Source of the DNA: Shewanella sp. SNU WT4
Lineage (GTDB): Bacteria; Pseudomonadota; Gammaproteobacteria; Enterobacterales; Shewanellaceae
Assembly (NCBI RefSeq): GCF_006494715.1
Contig: NZ_CP041151.1
Coordinates: 434,001-498,000, forward strand
Direction of reading: 5' to 3'
DNA length: 64,000 nucleotides
Shown: one piece after another, positions 28,875-38,308 of the stretch
How the letters are laid out: each line of letters begins with the position of its first letter
How positions within the stretch are numbered: the stretch's first letter is position 1
The notes under the pieces: model-generated
What the model was told of the DNA's origin: nothing
What the model saw: the letters and a program-made list of their open reading frames with translations, nothing else
Databases searched by the model: none
Made by a program: the position numbers and the translations under genes

Positions 28875-29606
28875 TTAGCCTTGAGCGCGGGTAAGGTTAT
28901 AGCCTTTAAGCAGTTGCATCCACGCACTATCACTAAAGTTAAGCTTAGGCTGCTTGGTTTTCTCTTTAGTGAAAGAGCGCAATAAACGGGCTAAGTTGGC
29001 TTGCTGCCATTGATGATTCGCAGGCTTAATTGCGCCGCGATCAAAATCAATTAAATGAAAGCCTTGCGGGTTAAGCATAATGTTTTTTGCGTTTAAATCA
29101 GCGTGGTAGACACCGCGCTGGTGAAACTTGGCTATGCAAGCCCCAAGCGCTTGCCACTGCGTATCATCAAGGCTTTGACGCTCAAGAATATCCACCAAAT
29201 CGCGCGCTTCAGGAATTTTTTCAATCAAAATGTCGGCTTGATAAAACAGCCCGTGATGAATAACCCGCGCGGCTATGGGTTTTGGCACCGGATAGCCTTC
29301 AATCCACAGGGTATTTAATAAGGTGAGTTCCGCCGCCGCGCGTGTGCGCTGCAAACCCAGATAACAATATTTATCTTTGGATAGACGAGCAATCGCGCCG
29401 CCGCGCCAATAGTGGCGTAACACCCACTGCTCAGACTCATGCTGCACAAACCAAGTGGTATAGCGTCCACAAGAGGTGCCGAACACCGCATTTTGCTGCT
29501 GCCAGAAATCAGGCTCAAACCAGTTAGGGCTCAATTGCTGTGGTGCAAATTGAGTCGAAAGTAAGCTTGTTTGATCAAGCTTTTGGATATTGAGCTTAAA
29601 TGACAT
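28875..29606 (-). CDS. kdkA: Kdo kinase, KdkA
   Basis: Phosphorylates the single Kdo residue on lipid A at position 4. It is a small protein-kinase-like fold: the WVLRHYWRGGAIARL segment carries the ATP-binding positions, the catalytic loop is YHADLNAKNIML and the metal-binding motif LIDFDRG. The frame is open to a GTG at 29633, but I prefer the ATG at 29606 (243 aa); neither has a clear Shine-Dalgarno. It converges on waaA, whose product it modifies, with 21 bp between the stops. Confidence 0.9.
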   Translation of the reverse strand: MSFKLNIQKLDQTSLLSTQFAPQQLSPNWFEPDFWQQQNAVFGTSCGRYTTWFVQHESEQWVLRHYWRGGAIARLSKDKYCYLGLQRTRAAAELTLLNTLWIEGYPVPKPIAARVIHHGLFYQADILIEKIPEARDLVDILERQSLDDTQWQALGACIAKFHQRGVYHADLNAKNIMLNPQGFHLIDFDRGAIKPANHQWQQANLARLLRSFTKEKTKQPKLNFSDSAWMQLLKGYNLTRAQG

Positions 29607-29686
29607 ATTTAGTTGGGCCAAAACATGGAACACGAGGCTATTCTACATTAAGATCCACGCCTTGCATTAATTAACTGGCGACTGCT

Positions 29687-30742
29687 ATGGAACTTGCACC
29701 TCATCAATCTCTTTGTCTTTTACGTCTTTCCGCCATTGGTGATGTGTGTCATGCGGTGGCTATGGTGCAAGCGATTCAAAGACAATATCCAACTGTGACT
29801 ATCACTTGGGTGATTGGCAAAGTTGAATATCAATTGCTTAAGCATTTGCCTGGGGTTGAATTTGTTATCTTCGATAAATCATTGGGTTGGCGCAGTTATC
29901 AGCAGTTAAGAGCTAATCTTAACGGCCGCAAGTTTGATGTGCTGTTGCATATGCAAGTAGCACTGCGTGCCACGGTCGCCTCTTTATGTATTAAGGCTAG
30001 AACCCGTATTGGTTTTGATAAAGCGCGCGCTAAAGAAGGCCAGTGGTTAGCTACTAATCAAGCGATTACCCCGCAAACGCAGCCCCATGTACTTGATGGC
30101 TTTATGGGCTTTGCTGCTGCCATAGGCGTAAAAGATTTAACGCCGCAGTGGAATATTCCAGTAACTGCCGCTGACAGTGAGTTTGCCGCTGAACATATTC
30201 ATGCTGATGATAAAACGTTAATTATTTGTCCTTCAGCCAGCAAGGCCGAGCGAAATTGGTTACCTGAGCGTTATGGCGCCATCGCTAACTATGCTAGCGA
30301 GCGTGGCTTGCGAGTATTACTGTGCGGCGGCCCAAGCGCCAGTGAGCAGCAATTAGCCGTGCAAATTCAAGCCAATTGCAGCGTTAAGCTAACCAATTTG
30401 GTGGGAAAGACCACTTTGTGTCAGATGCTCGCACTATTAAAGCGTGCCACAGTAGTTATTGCCCCAGATACAGGGCCTGCCCATATGGCGGTAACCCAAG
30501 GCACCCCAGTGATTGGTTTATATGCCCATTCAAATCCTGGCCGCACTGGCCCATATTTATATCAAGACTTAGTTGTGAGCGTGTATGACCAAGTGATCTT
30601 AGAACAGCATCCACAAGGTGATATTCCTTGGGGTAAGCGCGCCAAAGGCAGCGATCTCATGGCAAGAATTAGCGTTGAACAAGTTGAGTTGAAATTAGCC
30701 CAGATGCAAGTTTTATCACTGCAACAAATTGAGACTATATGA
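29687..30742 (+). CDS. Heptosyltransferase-family glycosyltransferase (GT9)
   Basis: 351 aa, GT-B fold of the ADP-heptose transferase group. The N-terminus has the typical LRLSAIGDVCHAVAMVQAI; the C-terminal half has the nucleotide-binding segment APDTGPAHMAVTQGTPVIGLYAHSNPGRTGPY. These fit a heptosyltransferase I/II-type enzyme adding heptose to the LPS inner core. It is divergent from kdkA and overlaps the next gene (GT25) by 4 bases. Which heptose it adds cannot be told. Confidence 0.87.
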   Translation: MELAPHQSLCLLRLSAIGDVCHAVAMVQAIQRQYPTVTITWVIGKVEYQLLKHLPGVEFVIFDKSLGWRSYQQLRANLNGRKFDVLLHMQVALRATVASLCIKARTRIGFDKARAKEGQWLATNQAITPQTQPHVLDGFMGFAAAIGVKDLTPQWNIPVTAADSEFAAEHIHADDKTLIICPSASKAERNWLPERYGAIANYASERGLRVLLCGGPSASEQQLAVQIQANCSVKLTNLVGKTTLCQMLALLKRATVVIAPDTGPAHMAVTQGTPVIGLYAHSNPGRTGPYLYQDLVVSVYDQVILEQHPQGDIPWGKRAKGSDLMARISVEQVELKLAQMQVLSLQQIETI

Positions 30743-31458
30743 AAGTATTTGTAATTAATCTTGCGCGCTCAACCGAGCGTCGGCAATTGATGACTGAAAA
30801 AATGGCAGTGGCTGGCGTTGAGTTTGAATTCTTTGATGCTGTCGATGCGGCTGTGCCAGATTTCAGTTTATCTGAACGTGCTGCTCCAGAAATAACTCTG
30901 AAGCTTAAGGGTTATACTTTACTTTCTAGTGAGGTTGCTTGTTATGCTAGTCATTATTTAATGTGGGAAAAATGTATTGAACTAGGTGAATCAATCGTAG
31001 TTCTTGAGGATAACATAGACGTTTCAGGAGATTTTAAACAAGTTATTGATGCTTTATTAAATAAAACTAAGAGTTATGATTACATTAAGTTGTCGGCAAC
31101 ATTAAACGGACGAAAGTTTAAAGCGTTAGAGCCTATCTGTAGTGATACCAAATTGGGTATTTATAATAAGGGAACGTCTGGTGCAACAGGTTATGTTATC
31201 ACACCAAAAGCTGCAAGAGCCTTCATGGATGCTAGTGCTAAATTTATCTTTCCGTGTGATGATCTTATGGAAAAACCATGGTTACATCGTATTCAAGCTT
31301 ATAGTGTTTATCCTTCAATTTGTTGGCGTGCTAATATAGTTTCAACAATAGGTAATAATCGCAAAAATAAACAACATCTTGGGTTTATTAACAAGCTATC
31401 AGTAGAACTGTTCAGGGTTTATGAATCAGTGATGAAAAATATTTCTTGGAAATACTGA
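30739..31458 (+). CDS. GT25-family LPS glycosyltransferase
   Basis: 239 aa. The N-terminus VFVINLARSTERRQLM and FFDAVDA, then ACYASHYLMWEKCI and VVLEDNIDVS, are the marks of the LOS glycosyltransferase family 25 (galactosyl- or glucosyltransferases in Haemophilus and Neisseria). Note EDNIDV where most members have EDD. The ATGA overlap with the GT9 gene implies coupled translation. The base composition turns AT-rich from about 30.9 kb on, unlike waaA and the GT9 gene. Confidence 0.87.
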   Translation: MKVFVINLARSTERRQLMTEKMAVAGVEFEFFDAVDAAVPDFSLSERAAPEITLKLKGYTLLSSEVACYASHYLMWEKCIELGESIVVLEDNIDVSGDFKQVIDALLNKTKSYDYIKLSATLNGRKFKALEPICSDTKLGIYNKGTSGATGYVITPKAARAFMDASAKFIFPCDDLMEKPWLHRIQAYSVYPSICWRANIVSTIGNNRKNKQHLGFINKLSVELFRVYESVMKNISWKY

Positions 31459-31462
31459 TTTT

Positions 31463-31500
31463 TAAATAAAACTCTCGCTAAAAAACGAGAGTTTTATTTA
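31463..31500. terminator. Bidirectional terminator between GT25 and GT4 genes
   Basis: 15-bp stem (TAAATAAAACTCTCG and its inverse) around an 8-base loop, AT-rich at the base, lying between two converging genes. It can stop transcripts from both sides. Confidence 0.8.
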
Positions 31501-31518
31501 ATTAGTGATTTTATATGG

Positions 31519-32616
31519 CTATGAGTTTAAAAGATTATTCCAACATTTTAAAACATTCATTGCTGAATATTTGGCAACTTTAACTTCTGCATTTTTAGCA
31601 AGAGAAGCTCTAAAATCACGGTCAGACATACGTATTATGTTGTCTGAAAGTTGCTCTATATTCCCAAGAGAGGTTAGTAATCCGTCTACTTCATTTGTTA
31701 TAATTTCTTTAATCCCAGATTCTGTTTCGAAAGATATCACTGGTACATTATGAGAAAGGCTTTCTAATGCGATCATTGGGAATGCCTCGTATCTAGATGG
31801 AATTATTATTGCTTGGTAGTCATTAAATAAGCTATCTAAATTACTTGTAAATGGCATTATTTTCACATGTTCATGTAAGTTTAATTTATTTATTAGTTTG
31901 TTTAAATTGTCTATTTCTGGGCCAGATCCGTAAATTGAAAGATTAAAGTTATATCCTTTATTGACTATTTTTTCCCATGCCATGATAAGCATGTCGAAAC
32001 CTTTTTCGTAAGAAAGTCTTCCTGCAGCCATAAAGTGTTTGTTATTTAATCTTCCATTGGTCGTTGTAGTTATTTCTCTAATGAAGTTAGGAATGGTCAC
32101 TGAGTTTTTAAGGTTCCACTTGACTCTATCAGACTCAAATAATATGACCGCTAGGTCAAAATTATTTAGTTTTACTTTTAGCATTCTAAATCTATTAAGT
32201 TTTATGATCTTTCTTATAAAAGAATTTTTTTTTGCTAAATAGTTTCTGTAAAAGTCATAACTACCATGAATTTCAATAATTTTTTTGGCTGTTGTTTTTA
32301 TTTTTGGATATATTTTCAACCCTCTATCCATCAAGAAAAATATATGTGTAGGTTCAATAGTAGATAATTGGTTTTCTAGTGTGACTTTTAATTTTGACAA
32401 GTATTTAGCTTTGCTATATGACTCTCTTTCTATACCAAGATTAATATAATTAATTTTGGAGCTGTTGCATGATGCTGAAGTGTTTGAAGAAATTCTTGTA
32501 GATATAATAGATACCTTAAATCCCTGATTAATAAATAGGTTCGATTTTCCTAGTATACTAGTTCTTATTCCACCGGTTGTGGTAATGTCTTCAATAACAT
32601 AAACGATATGTTTCAT
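31519..32616 (-). CDS. GT4-family glycosyltransferase (AT-rich)
   Basis: 365 aa, GT-B fold. The C-terminal nucleotide-sugar domain shows AAGRLSYEKGFDMLIMAW, then PSRYEAFPMIALESLSHNVPVISFET, with the ExxxxxxxE motif of GT4. The gene is very AT-rich with many AAA/ATA/TTA codons, unlike the housekeeping genes here, pointing to recent arrival by gene exchange. It follows the GT2 gene by 61 bp on the same strand. The sugar and acceptor are unknown. Confidence 0.85.
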   Translation of the reverse strand: MKHIVYVIEDITTTGGIRTSILGKSNLFINQGFKVSIISTRISSNTSASCNSSKINYINLGIERESYSKAKYLSKLKVTLENQLSTIEPTHIFFLMDRGLKIYPKIKTTAKKIIEIHGSYDFYRNYLAKKNSFIRKIIKLNRFRMLKVKLNNFDLAVILFESDRVKWNLKNSVTIPNFIREITTTTNGRLNNKHFMAAGRLSYEKGFDMLIMAWEKIVNKGYNFNLSIYGSGPEIDNLNKLINKLNLHEHVKIMPFTSNLDSLFNDYQAIIIPSRYEAFPMIALESLSHNVPVISFETESGIKEIITNEVDGLLTSLGNIEQLSDNIIRMSDRDFRASLAKNAEVKVAKYSAMNVLKCWNNLLNS

Positions 32617-32677
32617 ATTTTACCTACGAAGCAACGTGAGGTTTTAGCCACGTAACGATAATATTTGGTTGATGGTC

Positions 32678-33442
32678 TCAGCATTTTTTTTCTAGCAGCC
32701 ATAAACCAACATACTTGTTGAAGTTTACTTGGGCGTAAGTCATGGCGACGATAAAGCCAACACTGCCGTCCATAAAGCCGCGGCGAAGGATATAAATATG
32801 GAAAAAAGTCCACATTCCTCTGAGTAATGCTAAGGCGAGGCCGTGGGATTTTTTACCTTTACGATGATATTTTTGCGCGCCTAGCCATGCATATTGCCCT
32901 GCTTTATGAAGGCCATGACCATAATCTCTGTGGGTGTAATGCAATAGCAACCCAGCTAATTTGCCTGTTTTGCCTGCGCTTGGTATGACAGTTTCATGCA
33001 CTTCATCTAAGGTGTATTTGGCGCCATCACGCTTAAATAAACGCAGTACAGATCTCGCGCTCCGGCCGTATTTTAAGGTTTTACCATAAAGGGTAACTCC
33101 CCAAGGCAGGGTAAAGGCTGTTTCATCAATATGCTCTTGCGCCAGTAAATTGCTAAGTGCCTGCTGCATGGTTTCATCTAAAGCTTCATCAGCATCTATG
33201 GATAACACCCAATCACAACTGGCCTTATTGAGCGCGCGTTGTTTTTGCTTACCAAAGCCTGGCCAGTCAGTAATTTCTATGTTGCTGGTATATTTTTGGC
33301 AAATGGTAACTGTGCCATCGGTTGAACCACTATCAAGGATGATTATTTCATCGGCAATGTCAGCCACTGATTTTAGGCACGGTTCTACGCGGTCGGCTTC
33401 ATTCTTAGTGATCAGAATGACGGATAAAGAATGTTTTTTCAT
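32678..33442 (-). CDS. GT2-family LPS core glycosyltransferase (WaaE/KdtX-like)
   Basis: 254 aa. GT-A fold: LSVILITKNEADRVEPCLKS, DSGSTDGT, then the metal-binding DADE (LSIDADEALD), followed by the RVHE-like segment with LDEVHETVIP and LLHYTHRDYGHGL that marks the WaaE (KdtX) beta-glucosyltransferase group. This enzyme type adds glucose to the first heptose of the core. Composition is less AT-rich than its downstream GT4 neighbour. Confidence 0.87.
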   Translation of the reverse strand: MKKHSLSVILITKNEADRVEPCLKSVADIADEIIILDSGSTDGTVTICQKYTSNIEITDWPGFGKQKQRALNKASCDWVLSIDADEALDETMQQALSNLLAQEHIDETAFTLPWGVTLYGKTLKYGRSARSVLRLFKRDGAKYTLDEVHETVIPSAGKTGKLAGLLLHYTHRDYGHGLHKAGQYAWLGAQKYHRKGKKSHGLALALLRGMWTFFHIYILRRGFMDGSVGFIVAMTYAQVNFNKYVGLWLLEKKC

Positions 33443-33540
33443 AAAAATTGGTCCAGATTATTCACAGTGAGCATATGGCTAGTTTGAATGCCAACCCTTA
33501 ATTACGTTTGGTTTCGAGATGGGTCGCTGATTTGGCCCAC

Positions 33541-34605
33541 TTACCATTTCCAATAGTTCAGCTTTTTGCGCATTTTCAATTCGCGAATTAAATTGAGGGG
33601 CTTAGGCGATAAAGAGCCTAGCCCGCTAGAAATTAGTTCATTGGCAGCGGCTAATACTCTGGCGCTAGATTTACCATCCTTATAGGGATGAATGATCTGT
33701 GAATATTTTGTGATTTCATTCATCAAGTCAATGGGTTGTTCTAGAGCGTGTGTTAATGCGGATTCAATCTCTTGGCTGTCTTCTATGTTCATTAAGTGTG
33801 GCTGAGGATTGAGGTTCTTAAAGGTCACAACCGGTTTCTGTTGTAATAGAAACATGATTAAAATCGATGAGGTATCGCACAGCATGACATCCGCCGCCTG
33901 CAGTAACGGGATCACATTATCTGTCTCAACAAAGGTGAGATTTGGCCCCTGCAGTTCCTTATACATCTCGACCACTTCGATTGGCATTTTCGGATGGAAT
34001 TGAATTAACCAGCGCCATTTACCTGATTCTGATAGTCTTTTTATTTCATTATACAGATGAGGTGCACAAGTTAAATTGCGTGAGAATGTTGAGCACATTA
34101 ATACGGTTTTACGCGTGTCATCATTGTCTATGTATGGATTCTTAGTGACAGGGGTAAATAGGGGATCGAGTGCTGGCCAGCCAGTTTGTGTGACTTTAAA
34201 AAAACCATATTCATCAGATAAACGATTGAAAACGGATGTGGTGTCATGGCCTTGAGTGCAATAAAGATCAAAGCACCCTCTGATTTCAAAGTGATCTTCT
34301 CTACCGCGTCGATTAATTTTGCCTGCGTTGAAACCGTGAAAGACTCCCACTTTAACCCCTGGGATAAAGTTCGGTACAGTATTGCCAGGCACAAAAACAG
34401 CATCAGGCTGCCATTGAGTGACATCATCAACGGTGAGTAATCGAGTCTCACTTGACTTGAGTAGACTGGGATTGACTTCGTCACCTTCGAGAAACCAACG
34501 GACTTCACCACCTTGCGCGATAATTTCTTGTTGTAATGGCCGCAAAATAGCATAGGAATAATTTTGGGCAATATACATTAAGTAACGTTTGAGGTTAGTA
34601 GTCAC
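33541..34605 (-). CDS. CDP-glycerol glycerophosphotransferase-family protein (TagB/SpsB-like)
   Basis: 354 aa from a GTG start with AGAGAA upstream. The segments VGVFHGFNAGK, YGFFKVTQTGWPALD, WLIQFHPKMP and ADVMLCDTSSILIMFLL, in this order, are those of the glycerophosphotransferase family that uses CDP-glycerol or CDP-ribitol in Gram-positive teichoic-acid synthesis; in Gram-negatives it occurs in LPS and capsule loci. No signal peptide or membrane segment. The donor is not established. It stands alone on the minus strand, 98 bp upstream of the GT2 gene. Confidence 0.75.
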   Translation of the reverse strand: MTTNLKRYLMYIAQNYSYAILRPLQQEIIAQGGEVRWFLEGDEVNPSLLKSSETRLLTVDDVTQWQPDAVFVPGNTVPNFIPGVKVGVFHGFNAGKINRRGREDHFEIRGCFDLYCTQGHDTTSVFNRLSDEYGFFKVTQTGWPALDPLFTPVTKNPYIDNDDTRKTVLMCSTFSRNLTCAPHLYNEIKRLSESGKWRWLIQFHPKMPIEVVEMYKELQGPNLTFVETDNVIPLLQAADVMLCDTSSILIMFLLQQKPVVTFKNLNPQPHLMNIEDSQEIESALTHALEQPIDLMNEITKYSQIIHPYKDGKSSARVLAAANELISSGLGSLSPKPLNLIRELKMRKKLNYWKW

Positions 34606-34916
34606 TAGTATTTTCTCTGGAAACTAAGATTAGGGGATTTTAACCGAATTTGACCATATATTGGATGTAATTTTTATTGTTCTCTTTTAAAATTACCTAT
34701 TGGGAGTATCGAATTTTTAAAGCATTATTTTAGAAGTGTATTTTTAGTTCTTCCTATTCTTTTTCTTGGCATTTCTAGTAACTTGTTGCTGGTGAATTTT
34801 GTGCATTACGTGTGATGCCTGTGGTTTTGATGTTAAGGTGTCGTTACTTTTGTTCGCCATTGAGATTTAATAAGTAATTAGCCTGATTCATAACATCAAT
34901 TACAAAGAGATCATGC
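34606..34916. other. AT-rich intergenic region
   Basis: 311 bp between two divergent genes, low in GC. It presumably holds both promoters. I see no hairpin with T-run, repeat or recognisable regulatory site in it. Confidence 0.5.
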
Positions 34917-35993
34917 ATGTCTTCATCACCAAAAATCTTATTCATTCCTGTGTCATCTGCTGAAGGTATGGGTGAATATATGCGGTGTGTTATCTTGGCT
35001 GATGCCATCAATAAAACCTTTCCAAGTGCTGACATTCATTTCATCCTGAGCGAGCAAGCGCCTTATGCATTAGCTTGCCCTTATCCATATAGTTTATTAA
35101 AAGATAGTCCTACTAAAGCAGTCACAAGCGTTAATCACATCATATCCAGCTATCAACCGGATGTTGTTTTCTTTGATGCTTCAGGTAGAAAATCGCAACT
35201 CAGCCACGCATATAAGCTCGGTGCTAAAGTGATATTTTTAAGCCAGCATAAACGTAAGCGTGCGCGCGGAATGAAAATTGGACGCGCGTTAGTCACAGAC
35301 TGTCATTGGGTGGTGCAACCTGAGTTTGTGATTGGAGCTATTAGTTGCTTAGATAGGATAAAACTTAAATTAATAAACCGGCCAGAGCCTATCAATATAG
35401 GTCCGGTATTTACCCAGCCAGATAAAGTCTCGCAAGTGACCTTATTATCTCGATATCAATTGATGCGTAATGAGTTTGTGCTGTTTAATGCAGGCTCCGG
35501 TGGCCATAAGGTTCGCGGTGAGTTAGCCGCTGATATTTTTGCTAAGGCGGCGCACGCCAGTTACCTAACGTCGGGTATTGTGAGTGTGATGGTGTTTGGT
35601 CCTAATTACCCTAGTGCTTTACCACAATTCGAAGGTGTTATTGCTATTAAACAGCTTAATAATAAAGAGTTTATTAATATATTGTCAGCAGCCAAGGCTG
35701 CAGTATTAAGTGGTGGCGATACTCTATTGCAAGCCATTGCCCTACGAGTACCTACTCTTACCGCCCCGGTATCAAAAGATCAGCCGCCGCGTATTGCCGC
35801 CTGTGTATCAGCCCAACTTGCAGTAAGTTCTGCGACCGAATTGGAGATGCTAAAGCTAAATATTGAGCGATTGTTGACCAAGGAAAACATTGTTACCTTG
35901 ATAACAAGATTAAAATATGAGCCTAATATGAATGGATTAGAAGTTATCATTCAGCAGTTACAACTTTGGTTCGATGTATCGCATAATTTTTGA
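34917..35993 (+). CDS. GT-B-type glycosyltransferase-like protein, unassigned
   Basis: 358 aa. The layout suggests a GT-B/MurG-like fold: an N-terminal FIPVSSAEGMGEYMRCVILADAI with a P-loop-like start, a central linker, and a C-terminal domain with LFNAGSGGHKVR and KAAVLSGGDTLLQAIALRVPTLTAPVSKDQPPR, the sort of glycine-rich SGG/ExxP segment seen in MurG and UDP-glycosyltransferases. I do not recognise the family. Its location among LPS genes supports a role in surface sugars. Moderately AT-rich. Confidence 0.65.
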   Translation: MSSSPKILFIPVSSAEGMGEYMRCVILADAINKTFPSADIHFILSEQAPYALACPYPYSLLKDSPTKAVTSVNHIISSYQPDVVFFDASGRKSQLSHAYKLGAKVIFLSQHKRKRARGMKIGRALVTDCHWVVQPEFVIGAISCLDRIKLKLINRPEPINIGPVFTQPDKVSQVTLLSRYQLMRNEFVLFNAGSGGHKVRGELAADIFAKAAHASYLTSGIVSVMVFGPNYPSALPQFEGVIAIKQLNNKEFINILSAAKAAVLSGGDTLLQAIALRVPTLTAPVSKDQPPRIAACVSAQLAVSSATELEMLKLNIERLLTKENIVTLITRLKYEPNMNGLEVIIQQLQLWFDVSHNF

Positions 35994-36234
35994 ATCTAGC
36001 TGAAATTATCTTATGTAATATGCAGTCAATTAGACTTATAACGAAAGTGCGTAAGATATCAGTCAAATAAAGTAAGAAATAGTATGCAAGATTGGTGATT
36101 GCATTGGTGGATTTTTTACTCATTCAAATTTTAGTTTACAATAAATATCAATGAGCATAGAGCTTGAGCTATATCTATCATGAATCCACTTTGGATTTAA
36201 GAAGCATCATTAAATATCAATTTGGAGAATTTGG

Positions 36235-37329
36235 GTGACAAAGCGAATAGCAATTACCATTGATAGCCTGGCTGGCGGTGGCGCTGAGAAAGTGATGCTA
36301 ACATTAGCCGTAGCTTTGATTAAACTGGGACATGAGCCACATTTATTGGTGTTGAAAAATCATTGTGATCATCAAATTCCTCAAGGCTTACCTGTTCATT
36401 TTTGTTTCGATGAGAGTGATAAACATTTAGACAGTTTTTGGCGATTATCACGTTCGGTAAAGCAGCTGAATGATTTTATTGTAGAGTTAGAACAGAAGGT
36501 TGGTAAATTCGACTTATTTCTTTCAAATCTTGATAAAACAAATCTTTTGATGTCACGGACACAAGTTTCACCGTTATATTTTGTCGTTCATAATTCAATT
36601 GAAGAAGAGTTAGTTCGTCAGCGTAAACTTGGCCCTTTTGCCTATTTGGATATGTTAAGAGCTAAGCGTGCACTTAACGGTAAACACCTGATCACTGTAT
36701 CGAATGGTATCGCATCAGAGATCACTAAAGTTGGACGAATTAACCCCGCGTCTATCCACACTATTTATAATCCTTTTGATTTGGAACATATAACTCAGCA
36801 GGCCGCTGGAGCCTCTGCGGATATACCTCATGAAGACTATATGATCCATGTCGGTCGATTTGCGAAACAAAAACGACATGATGTTTTATTTAAAGCATTA
36901 CAGCAAATGAAGCAACATTTGCCACTAGTATTGCTGTGTAATAATAAAAAAAAGGCGCTTAAGGCCGCTCGAAAGTATGGTGTTGAAAATCGAGTGATTA
37001 TCCCAGGGTTTCAAACCAATCCCTTTCCTTGGATAAAACAAGCAAAACTATTGGTGTTAAGCTCAGATTATGAGGGCTTACCGACAGTATTAATTGAATC
37101 GCTAGCTGTTGGTACGCCAGTGGTCAGCACTGATTGCCACCATGGTCCTAATGAAATTCTTTTAGGAAATTTAGCTAAGTATTTAGTGCCTAGACGAGAT
37201 CCAGCTGCCTTAGCCGATAAATTAGATATCGCTCTTGAGGATTATCCAGATTGCCAGCAAGCAGAGATCCTTGCTTTAGTCGATGCAAAAAAGGTTGCTG
37301 AGCGCTATATCTCTTTGATTTCCAATTAG
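36235..37329 (+). CDS. GT4-family glycosyltransferase
   Basis: 364 aa from a GTG start with GGAG 7 bases upstream. The N-terminal ITIDSLAGGGAEKVMLTLA is the typical acceptor-side glycine-rich loop; the C-terminal half has IHVGRFAKQKRHDVLFKAL, VIIPGFQTNPFPWIKQAKLLVLSSDYEGLPTVLIESLAVGTPVVSTD, the GT4 donor site. A retaining transferase acting on LPS core or O-antigen is likely; donor unknown. Its stop is one base away from the stop of the converging WavE gene, with no hairpin between. Confidence 0.88.
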   Translation: MTKRIAITIDSLAGGGAEKVMLTLAVALIKLGHEPHLLVLKNHCDHQIPQGLPVHFCFDESDKHLDSFWRLSRSVKQLNDFIVELEQKVGKFDLFLSNLDKTNLLMSRTQVSPLYFVVHNSIEEELVRQRKLGPFAYLDMLRAKRALNGKHLITVSNGIASEITKVGRINPASIHTIYNPFDLEHITQQAAGASADIPHEDYMIHVGRFAKQKRHDVLFKALQQMKQHLPLVLLCNNKKKALKAARKYGVENRVIIPGFQTNPFPWIKQAKLLVLSSDYEGLPTVLIESLAVGTPVVSTDCHHGPNEILLGNLAKYLVPRRDPAALADKLDIALEDYPDCQQAEILALVDAKKVAERYISLISN

Positions 37330-37330
37330 A

Positions 37331-38308
37331 TTATTTAAATTTTTTTACTGCTTTAGATTTAAATTTAAGACGGCTTAAGGGTAGTTTAACCAGTCTACGC
37401 CAGCCTAAGGTTCTAAATAATTCTAAGCGAGAAGCTTGGGTATTCGGATCACAATACTGTTTATATAGTAACAACCAATCGAGATAGCTCATTTCATTTG
37501 GGCGCTTGGATTTTGGGATAAAGCGTTTAATTAACCCAAGCCCAAGTTGTTGTGGCTCTAAAATAACCAAGTTAGATGCCATAAATCGTTGCCACCATGC
37601 AATCATAGCTTGTGTCGCATGGTGCCTATGTTCTAGATAAGGAATGCTTGGATTTAATTCGCGTAACCAAGCATTGCAATAAATTTGTTCGGCATGCGGC
37701 GCTGTTTTTGGGGCGCCGCGGTACTGCAATTTACCGGTTTTACTCGTATCATACTGCAGGTCAGCAAATGGGGTGATACCCCATATCTTAAGTAAATCTT
37801 CAGTTCGACCAAAGTGAAAAAAATCACTTGGATGCATCACAACTTCCTGGCCATCGGCAAAACGGCGAAAGTAACTAGTACACACAATTACGCGCTCGCT
37901 AAACACGCTATCTGCGGGATTTCTATGGGTAAACTGTTGCTGGTAGTCAACAAAATGATTACCGGTCAAAAAGTTATCTGATCGCAGTTTTATTGCATAG
38001 GGTGTTTTGACTTGTTTAAGACCTGCGGAAGTTGACAGTAACTGGCGATTAAAGTTTAAAGCTCCAGGCTTTCCTTCACGGGAAAATGAAGTGATAGTGC
38101 CACCAGGATCTTGGTTTAATAACAGCAAATCAGGTTCAAGACCTTGATAATTTTGACCTTCCCACGTCGAAATTATAATAGTTGCACCAGGTAGGTGCTC
38201 TCGTACGCTTTCAATGCACTTCTGCGTGATGCCGGGCTCTTGCGCTCTTGTGGTTGAGGCTTGAACTGGCCCTTGAATCACTACGCTAATATCTTCAAAG
38301 CGGATCAT
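37331..38308 (-). CDS. WavE-family LPS synthesis protein
   Basis: 325 aa, matching the WavE family known from the Vibrio cholerae LPS core (wav) locus. The start region ISVVIQGPVQ, then CIESVREHLPGATIIISTWEGQ, KLRSDNFL and FHFGRTEDL are family marks. WavE proteins are assigned to glycosyl transfer on the core, but the reaction is not firmly known. It overlaps the upstream nucleotidyltransferase gene by 4 bases (ATGA), the last member of the four-gene run 40990-37331. Confidence 0.87.
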   Translation of the reverse strand: MIRFEDISVVIQGPVQASTTRAQEPGITQKCIESVREHLPGATIIISTWEGQNYQGLEPDLLLLNQDPGGTITSFSREGKPGALNFNRQLLSTSAGLKQVKTPYAIKLRSDNFLTGNHFVDYQQQFTHRNPADSVFSERVIVCTSYFRRFADGQEVVMHPSDFFHFGRTEDLLKIWGITPFADLQYDTSKTGKLQYRGAPKTAPHAEQIYCNAWLRELNPSIPYLEHRHHATQAMIAWWQRFMASNLVILEPQQLGLGLIKRFIPKSKRPNEMSYLDWLLLYKQYCDPNTQASRLELFRTLGWRRLVKLPLSRLKFKSKAVKKFK

